Assembly: GCF_902489635.1 (NCBI RefSeq)
Contig: NZ_CABUAN010000045.1
Coordinates: 1 to 16,489 of the forward strand
Reading direction: 5' to 3'
Length of the DNA: 16,489 nt
From: an uncultured Porphyromonas sp.
GTDB lineage: Bacteria; Bacteroidota; Bacteroidia; Bacteroidales; Porphyromonadaceae
A model generated the notes under the pieces. It was not told the origin of the DNA and did not search any database. It was given only the letters and a program-made list of their open reading frames with translations. Every line of letters begins with the position of its first letter. Position 1 is the stretch's first letter. Positions 7,183 to 14,500 of this stretch are shown piece after piece. The translations under genes and the position numbers were made by a program.

Positions 7183-7217
7183 TTGGGGTGCTAATGATTA
7201 TATTATGCTTAACTTTG
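7183..7217 (+). promoter_or_regulatory. Major fimbrillin promoter
   Basis: TAACTTTG at 7210-7217 is an exact match to the Bacteroidota -7 consensus TAnnTTTG. The -33 region is poor (TTGG at 7183-7186, and GGTG at the standard 19-nt spacing), which fits a promoter that depends on an activator bound to the adjacent 21-bp repeats. Transcription would begin near 7224 and give an AT-rich leader of about 70 nt. Confidence 0.65.
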
Positions 7218-7293
7218 CACGGTAGATAGGCGACATTTTCATTTCGGTGATACTATCGAATAAACTTTATATCAATCAAATAACAAACACAGA

Positions 7294-8865
7294 ATGAACA
7301 GAACAGTAAGAATTCTGCTGGGCCTTCTAACGATTGGCCTAGTCGCTCTGACCTCCTGCAAAAAGGACAATCAAGAGCCCAAGAAGAACGAAGGCACGAC
7401 CTATGCCAACGTCTCCATCAGCATCCAGTCCGACGTTACGCGTGATGCTACCGATGATGCGGCTCAGCACAACCCTGCGGGTACGTGGAACGGTAAGGAT
7501 GCTATCAAGACCATCGCTGTCTACATCGTAGACAATGCAAACATCTCTTCGGGTGACTACGATGAGAGCAAATTCAACATCACCGCTGCAACAGCAGATG
7601 GTTCTTCAAACATCACCATCACGCCTAAGGAGGCTATCCTTACGACTCCTGGTGAGAAGTCTGTCTATGTACTCATCAACGCAGATCAGAAGATTAAGGA
7701 TTACCTAGACAATGCTGTTACTCCCTTTGCCTTCAAGAAGGCTTACGCAGCAGCTGTCAAGCTAATCACTGCTCAGGAGGCTGCAAAGACTGAGCTTAAT
7801 GGAACGGATCCCGAGGACGTCATCATGATGACCAACGCTGAGGAGTGCAAGCTCGCAGTTGCTGAGGGTGTCACCAAGGATCAGGCTGAGGCTGCACAGA
7901 ATCCTCAGAACCGCGCCTCTGTCAAGGTAAAGCGTGCCGTAGCTCGTGTCCTACTGACTACGACTGCTGATACCTATGAGGTTAAGTACAAGAATGGCGA
8001 GAAGATGGGTACCATCAAGGATATCACCTACGCTGTAGCTCAGGGCGAGAAGTCTTTCTACCTCATGCAGATGGTTGACAATGGTATCATCAAGACTCCT
8101 GCATACGGCTTCGTTCCAGTGAAGGACACTGAACATCCTGACAAGCTCACAGCTGATAGCTATGCAAAGATGGGTGAGTACTATGACTACAGCGACCTTG
8201 TTGAAACGGCAAAGGCTGGTAAAGCTCGTGCGGCTGCTGTGGCTACAGATCTAAATGATGCTTTGAAGATCGGTGCTCAGTCACTCACGCAGAGTGTCTT
8301 CATGTTTGAGGCTTCTCACAAGTACGGCAAGACAGCTGATGATACAGACTTCCGTCGTGCTAACACACCTTACGTACTCGTTCGTGCGAAGTTTGTCCCC
8401 GCTAAGTTTGAGGATGAGGCTGCCGATAACCAGTACACTGAGGGTAGCACCTTCTACATGGGTGAGAACGGTCGCTTCTATATCAAGAAGGAGAACGTTG
8501 TAGACGAGACAAAGGGTGGTATCAAGGATCAGAGGTACTACACCTATGAAAATGCTAAGGTGATCTACTACGCATTTGTCAACCCAGACGTGGTTGGTAA
8601 GACGATCAACGCACCAGCTTATCGTAACAACATCTACCACATCAGCGTCAAGGGCTTCAAGACGATCGGTATGACTTGGAATCCTCTCTTCCCAGAGGAT
8701 CCTGACACACCCAATCCTACGAACCCAGATCCAAAGCCTGGGGATGATCCCGTACCTCCTATCACACCAGGTGAGACGAATACTCCAAAGGAGACCTACA
8801 TGGCTGTAGACATTACGGTTATCCCCTGGAACGTACACACCTACGAGATCGAGCTTACGGTCTAA
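7294..8865 (+). CDS. Mfa1-like major fimbrial subunit (fimbrillin lipoprotein)
   Basis: This 523-residue protein resembles Mfa1-family major subunits of type V (Bacteroidales) pili. It starts with a lipoprotein signal: basic MNRTVR, a hydrophobic run, and the lipobox LTSC with lipidated Cys22. A first beta strand, YANVSISI (37-44), is followed by DVTR with Arg50, where Arg-specific proteolysis would release the mature subunit, as known for P. gingivalis Mfa1. The family feature NIYHISVKGFKTIGMTWNPL is followed by a Pro/Asp/Asn-rich linker and a last strand ending PWNVHTYEIELTV, a candidate donor strand. It is followed by a hairpin and a strong terminator, and has its own promoter, so it is probably the most abundant product of the cluster. 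P. gingivalis Mfa1 is of similar length. FimA-type subunits are usually shorter. Confidence 0.85.
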   Translation: MNRTVRILLGLLTIGLVALTSCKKDNQEPKKNEGTTYANVSISIQSDVTRDATDDAAQHNPAGTWNGKDAIKTIAVYIVDNANISSGDYDESKFNITAATADGSSNITITPKEAILTTPGEKSVYVLINADQKIKDYLDNAVTPFAFKKAYAAAVKLITAQEAAKTELNGTDPEDVIMMTNAEECKLAVAEGVTKDQAEAAQNPQNRASVKVKRAVARVLLTTTADTYEVKYKNGEKMGTIKDITYAVAQGEKSFYLMQMVDNGIIKTPAYGFVPVKDTEHPDKLTADSYAKMGEYYDYSDLVETAKAGKARAAAVATDLNDALKIGAQSLTQSVFMFEASHKYGKTADDTDFRRANTPYVLVRAKFVPAKFEDEAADNQYTEGSTFYMGENGRFYIKKENVVDETKGGIKDQRYYTYENAKVIYYAFVNPDVVGKTINAPAYRNNIYHISVKGFKTIGMTWNPLFPEDPDTPNPTNPDPKPGDDPVPPITPGETNTPKETYMAVDITVIPWNVHTYEIELTV

Positions 8866-8886
8866 TTGACTGACTATCTGACTAAC

Positions 8887-8917
8887 GTTTCTAGTGGCCA
8901 CTAGTGCTACTAGAAAC
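8887..8917 (+). promoter_or_regulatory. 3' hairpin of the major fimbrillin mRNA
   Basis: GTTTCTAGT (8887-8895) and ACTAGAAAC (8909-8917) form a 9-bp stem. The shorter palindrome CTAGTGGCCACTAG at 8891-8904 can fold instead. It lies 21 bp after the fimbrillin stop and before the terminator. It may protect the 3' end of the transcript after termination or processing. Confidence 0.5.
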
Positions 8918-8932
8918 TTTAGCAACTTACTA

Positions 8933-8984
8933 ATAGGGACGCACTGATGGACGTGCGTCTGGCAGTGCGTCCCTATCTTTTTTT
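8933..8984 (+). terminator. Intrinsic terminator after the major fimbrillin
   Basis: A perfect 14-bp inverted repeat, ATAGGGACGCACTG (8933-8946) and CAGTGCGTCCCTAT (8963-8976), is followed by seven T residues at 8978-8984. This is the best intrinsic terminator in the window. The next gene starts 81 bp later with no good promoter visible, so read-through would supply the downstream genes. The stem contains the same TAGGGACGCAC core as the intergenic repeat at 6961-7080. Confidence 0.85.
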
Positions 8985-9064
8985 CCCCCCATTATCGTTA
9001 GCCTTACGATCCGACCCTTTCCTCTAAACCGACACATCTGATCTCTCAATCACTGCTACATCTT

Positions 9065-10024
9065 ATGAAGCGACACACTATATATAGTATACTCCTGCTG
9101 CCTCTCCTCCTCTTATCACTCGTCAGCTGTGATAAGCTCGTATACGATCGAGGCGAGTGCCCCACGATACTGGTCTTCACACCCTATATGCAGACGCCCT
9201 GTATGTCTGACTCGGCTTACATAGGCAAGGCAGGCTACATGGACATCGTCATCAGTGTCCCTTCGTCAGGAGAGATCATCACATACAAGCATCTAGAGCC
9301 AGCTGACCTGACGGCTAACACGGCCATAGAGATTCCTGTACCGAACGAGTGTAGTGAGACCTATCGCTACACCATCTGGGTGGGTGCTACCCCCCAGCAC
9401 TACACCATGAGTGACCTAGAGCCAGCCTCGGGCAATAAGCACCCCGACTGCCGCCTAGCACTCCAGCTCAACGAGCAAGACAGACACGAGGGTCTACTGC
9501 CCGAGCCACTCTACTTCGCCACAGATACGGTCGAGTGTCCTATGCCTCGAGGCGGTGTAAGCACGAGAGTGCCCGTCGCGCCAAACCTGACGCGCTATAG
9601 CAACGACTTTGACATAAGCCTTACCGAGCTACCCAGCAAGATCATCTATCCGCTCCATATAGAGATCGAGGATAACAACGCTGCTTACGACTTCATGGGT
9701 CAGCTGACCAATCCTACGAAGCATGTCATCTACCAGGCGCCACTACCCAACGAGGGTACGACACGTACCGCACGTCTCAGCACGCTACGACTAGATGATC
9801 CGAAGACAAAGCCCCAGCTGAGTCTCGTGCGCTCCGATACGGGTGCTAAGATCTTTACCTACGATCTCAAGAAGTTGCTCGCTAAGAAGCCTGACTACCG
9901 CCCCGAGTGCCAGTTTGAGTACGACGTTGAGATACGTCTCAAGACGCTTCCTGACAATACGCACTATGCCGTTGAGATCCTCGTCGATGGCTGGAAGGTA
10001 CACTCCTATGAGATCATCCTCTAA
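9065..10024 (+). CDS. FimB/Mfa2-family fimbrial anchor lipoprotein
   Basis: This 319-residue lipoprotein matches the FimB/Mfa2 family (DUF1812), outer-membrane anchors that hold the base of the fimbria and limit its length. The signal peptide has a long leucine run and the lipobox LVSC, with Cys22. The segment after it, DKLVYDRGECP, is the family's typical N-terminus. A beta-rich body follows without transmembrane segments. The C-terminus is VDGWKVHSYEIIL, close to the end of the major subunit. It lies in the same order as mfa1-mfa2 in P. gingivalis, directly after the major subunit and its terminator, and 39 nt before the next fimbrial gene. No promoter of its own is evident. Confidence 0.85.
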   Translation: MKRHTIYSILLLPLLLLSLVSCDKLVYDRGECPTILVFTPYMQTPCMSDSAYIGKAGYMDIVISVPSSGEIITYKHLEPADLTANTAIEIPVPNECSETYRYTIWVGATPQHYTMSDLEPASGNKHPDCRLALQLNEQDRHEGLLPEPLYFATDTVECPMPRGGVSTRVPVAPNLTRYSNDFDISLTELPSKIIYPLHIEIEDNNAAYDFMGQLTNPTKHVIYQAPLPNEGTTRTARLSTLRLDDPKTKPQLSLVRSDTGAKIFTYDLKKLLAKKPDYRPECQFEYDVEIRLKTLPDNTHYAVEILVDGWKVHSYEIIL

Positions 10025-10063
10025 GCCCATTCTTATAGACCACACTAACGTTGTCACATCATT

Positions 10064-11506
10064 ATGAATAGACTACGACACACCCATATATATACGTTCC
10101 TCCTCGTCTTGGGGGCGCTCCTCACCAGCACCAGTTGTGTGCGAGACTACAACAGTCTTGAGGGAGAGGATGACGGCAACAAATACCTCACGCTGACGCT
10201 CTCTCTATCCCCCAGTGGCAATGATGAGCTACGTATGCAAGGGCCCGACTACAGCATCAACTCCGACAAGACGAATCGCGAGGACTACGTGAACGATCTA
10301 CGCATCTTCCTCATCAACAAAAACGGAGTAATCAAGAAAAACGTCTTCTTTACCAATCTGGCTCCGAGACCCGCATACGATTATAGCACGGGTTCAGAAG
10401 ATGAAGGAATCAGCTATAAGTACCAAGGTGGTAAGGCACAGGTCACCTTCCGGCTCACAGAGAGGGAGCTAGGCTACTACGACCTAGTCGTCGTCGCCAA
10501 TGAGGGTGCTTATAAGAATCGTCAGACGCTTAACCCCAACCCAGTTGAACCAGGTCAGGAGTCCTATTGGGATAATGAATTTAAAAGAGAGGAGAAGGCT
10601 GACGCAGCGCTTAGGAAAGCACTAAGAGAGGCGCAGACGCTAAAAGACCTCAAGAACATACGTATCCCCGTCACGAGACGATTCTCTGATACGCATGAAG
10701 GATTGCGCTATAATCAGAGCTACCCATATACAGATGCCGTTTGTCCGATGACTGCCGAGTATAAGGATGTTGACTTCACCGGGGGTGGTACCAAGGACAA
10801 TCCGCGCGTGATCCAGCTCGACAATCCTCATGGTCGTACGAAAGGCGTTGAGCTTCTGCGCACCTTTGCCAAGGTCGAGCTAATCTACAAGAAGTGTGTG
10901 TGGCTCTCTTGGAATGAGAAGGGTGAAGAGCAACTGAACTGGATAGGCCCGTGGAGATTTGTACATCCCTATGGACCTCATATCTGTCAGATGCCTAAGG
11001 ATGTCAGTCTCTTCCCTATACAGGAGTACTCTAGTGCTCAGGATACTGTAGTTGGCTTCCTCGGTAGAGAGTCTGATGAATATGTACGTCCACAAGAACG
11101 CTTTGTCATTGGGTATGACGAAATACTCCAGAAGGTCCTAAAAGAGGGCGTCCCCATTGGTGGTGGCTATCTGCTGGACTATAGGATGTACTTCTATATC
11201 CCCGAGAAGCTCGTCCCCGAGGGTCCTGTTGAAACTGTGAAGCCTCTTTACCTATGGTTTATATGGTATCATTATGGCGACTTCCGTCCCTGGCTAGATA
11301 TAGCTGCTGGCTCCCATCAATTGCGTGCCGAGGAAAAATGCTACTTTGATCACCTAAATAAAAATGACAAGGGCGAAGACTATGTAAAGCCTATAGGCTC
11401 GTTCAGTCCATCGAACAAGAGTGTCTTCCGCAATCGCCTCTACAAGATAACGCTAACCCCAAAGGAGGTAGAGCCCCCCGCAGGCAATGGCGAAGCCTTT
11501 GAGTAA
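10064..11506 (+). CDS. Minor fimbrillin-like lipoprotein (Mfa/FimA superfamily)
   Basis: This 480-residue protein is a probable accessory or tip subunit of the fimbria. It has a lipoprotein signal with TSTSC and Cys25. A first strand, YLTLTLSLSP (41-50), is followed by Arg57 (DELR) as a possible Arg-protease site. NDLRIFLINKNGVI (77-90) is the strand-turn pattern typical of Mfa/FimA-type subunits. The body contains many Trp and Tyr residues, and it ends with RNRLYKITLTPKEVE and a short Pro/Gly-rich tail. It lacks the final W-x-V-H strand seen at the ends of the major subunit and anchor, and no frame past the stop encodes one in the 79 nt before the next gene. Position in the cluster corresponds to mfa3 or mfa4 of P. 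gingivalis, but the sequence is too divergent for me to choose. Confidence 0.75.
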   Translation: MNRLRHTHIYTFLLVLGALLTSTSCVRDYNSLEGEDDGNKYLTLTLSLSPSGNDELRMQGPDYSINSDKTNREDYVNDLRIFLINKNGVIKKNVFFTNLAPRPAYDYSTGSEDEGISYKYQGGKAQVTFRLTERELGYYDLVVVANEGAYKNRQTLNPNPVEPGQESYWDNEFKREEKADAALRKALREAQTLKDLKNIRIPVTRRFSDTHEGLRYNQSYPYTDAVCPMTAEYKDVDFTGGGTKDNPRVIQLDNPHGRTKGVELLRTFAKVELIYKKCVWLSWNEKGEEQLNWIGPWRFVHPYGPHICQMPKDVSLFPIQEYSSAQDTVVGFLGRESDEYVRPQERFVIGYDEILQKVLKEGVPIGGGYLLDYRMYFYIPEKLVPEGPVETVKPLYLWFIWYHYGDFRPWLDIAAGSHQLRAEEKCYFDHLNKNDKGEDYVKPIGSFSPSNKSVFRNRLYKITLTPKEVEPPAGNGEAFE

Positions 11507-11585
11507 AGTTGTATACGGAACATCTTCTTATCTACGCAGACACACACATTATCAAGTAAATCTCCCCTATAAACAGATATAGGCT

Positions 11586-14500
11586 ATGAAGCAATACAAT
11601 AGCACGACACTAGTGCGCACTATATGGAGTCTTCTCCTTGCCCTCTCAGCACTCTGCCTGATACCCACCGTGGCAGAGGCGCAGTTTGAGCTTGTTTATG
11701 AGAACCCCATGACAGGTCGACCTACTCTCAAGGGGTCTCCTGAACCCACTGGAACAATAAGCTTTTCATTCCAGAGCCAGAAGGAAGGTCAGCTCCCTTA
11801 TACAGTCAAGCTAACCCAGACACCAACTGGCTATACAGGCTCTACGACCTTTAAATTTGACAAACGCCAGGATAGCTACTACATTTTTGGTCTTCCTGCG
11901 GGGAATTATAAGTTGGAGATCTCTGATGCTAGTGGCTATAAGGTGTCCAGAAAAGGTCTGGTCAAGGAGACGACTGCACTGCAGTTCCTTCCACAGCCGT
12001 TTACCCAGGAGTTCACCTCTCCGCATCATCTCCGCTGGGTCGGTGCACTCCTTAAGAGAGGAGGACATAGCTACTACAACCGGGATATCATAGACTCTTT
12101 GAACGTTTACTTTGAGTTTGCTATCTGTACTCAAGGGGAGTATGAAAACTATAGGTATAGAAGAGGCACACTCAACTGGATGTCGCTGACAGATACTGGT
12201 CAGGAGCCCACCTTCGATGGCACCTTTGGCGTGTGGCGCGTTAAGGTGCGGGAGAGAAAGCAACCTTCTTATGACACGATAATTGTTGAGAAGCCCTGCC
12301 TCTTTGTAAAGGTGCCTGTTGATGGCCCCTCTCCTAGCGAGATGTATGCTAGGAGTGCTTATGCAACCCCAAGCGAAATGCTCTCAATAGCTATACGTGT
12401 CAAGGGCTCGACAGATCCTAAGTATAGTGCCTTTGCATACAATGCCTATGGCGGTGCTGAAGGAGCGCAGACATTTGATCCTAACAACTGGCTGGAGGTC
12501 ATAGGCGGAGCTCCCTCTCCTTGTGATGTGTATAAGCCCACTCTTAGGATCAAGGAAGAGTGGGCCAAGAAGTTGACATTCCCTGTGACGCTTAGTGTTA
12601 GGAATATGAACGATCGAATGTGGACTAAGCCAGAGATGCTCTATATAACCTTTACCGAGGAGAACTATATGATCCCTCAAGAGTTTCCGGGGGGGCATAT
12701 GTCGCCAGGGGTCTGGAATCGAATTTATATGAGGGATAGCTCAGTCCCGTTCAAAGACTCTTCTCTAGGACTCAAGCCTAATGACACGAGTGGAGAGCCT
12801 GTTATACCTGGATACAATCCTGAGGTCTACTATAGAGATACAGACACGACCCGCATGTGGAATGAGTTCTCAGGTTGGCATCCAGACTTGAAAGCTGGTA
12901 AGGTCGGATGGGACTACTGTGAGGGTACGGTAGATAAGGTTTTAGCTATAGCTGTACAAGAGCGTCGCTGGGGACGAGCTTACAAGAGTAACCTTGCCGG
13001 TGCTAAGTTTATACTGGTCAAGGCTCCTGAGGGCTATGAGGAGTACCGAAAGCAGTACAAGTATTTCCCTGAGCTCAATAAACCTCTTGTCCTGCCAGAG
13101 AAGCATCAGAGCGACTGGTTTTTTCCATTCGCTAGTAATGATGCTCCAGAGGAAAACCCCTATATGAATCCATGCTATGATGTCAAGGTCCCAGAGGGAG
13201 AATACTATTGGAGGATTGAGTTCACTGACCTCTGTGGAGAACCGAAGACGCTCCCCACTCCAACAACAGAGGTGCAAGGTCCATTCAAGACTTCCATTTA
13301 TTACAATGCTATAAAGTATGAGCTAGAGAATGAGGGCGAGGACTTAAAGCCACAGTACGAAAAGGTCGGCTGTGACAGTTTACGTGTCTATCCTTTCCGT
13401 GGGGCGAAGTCTCGTAATATTCTCTTGCGCAATGGTGAGCCTGCTCCAGTATATGCGAGGGCTGTCCAGACTACCACTAACGAATATGGTTATGAGAGGT
13501 TCGTTGCCTCAGGGACTACCTCCTTTGACCCTGCGGATCTTAATCAGAAGCCCGAAGATCAATACATCGTGCTCCCTTGGCGCAACTCTACTATAGATAC
13601 TATAGAGATACAATATAACTATGAGCCTATAGATCAGTTCACCAAGATTATTCCCTGTCTTGACCTAGGGATGAAGTTCACCATAGAGACAACAGGTCCT
13701 ACTTATGATCGGGATCAGCTCTACACCTATATCTGTCCGAGTGGTAAGACTGCCTATGTGTCGGTACTGCCCATTCGTACGGCTGGTGAGACGCTCGTAG
13801 AGCTACGAGACGTAAAGGATGCTAATAAGCCTTCTTACGCTAGCCAGACGCTCGCCTCGACGGATCAGGGTAAGCCTGTCGTCTTTAACCTCACTGGGGA
13901 GCAGATCCAGCCTGAGTATATGCTCTATATTAAGACAGGGTCTGACGACTCAGACTGTCCCCTAGACAATGGTGGCGAGATCATCAAGATGAACGATCTG
14001 CGAGGCTCCTCTTTCATCATTGGCGCTAATGATACCAAGTATTGTGTGGGGGATACTATTAAGCTAGAGTGCCCGCCCATCACGCCTGAGTCGGAGTACA
14101 CTTGGACACAGCCAGATGGAACGAAACATCAGGGTCGCAAGGTCACCATTGGTGCCGCAACCTTGCCGCTCTCTGGAGAGTGGCAGCTCGAGGTCACAGC
14201 GGTGCCGTGCGATGGCACACCAGCACCGCAGACGGTGCCCTTCATCCTATCTGTCGCTCCGCCCGAGCTATGGTGGCGTAAGGATGCCAAGTCTGCAGAC
14301 TGGAACTCATTTGATAACTGGGCCGACAAGGATGGTAACCCTATTAAGGCGATCCCTGCTAAGTGTACCGATGTACACCTCCCAGCGGTGGTCGACAACT
14401 TCTATCCAAACCTAGACCCAAACAAGCCAAATAGGACGCCGAAAGGAACGGAATGGGAGCCACTCGGAGAGCCTGTATGCAACGATATCTACTTCCACTT

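Noticed and set aside
8281..8925. A 214-codon minus-strand open frame opposite the fimbrillin C-terminus
   Set aside because: It is antisense to a strongly supported fimbrillin gene, runs through the 3' hairpin region, and has no family motif or promoter.
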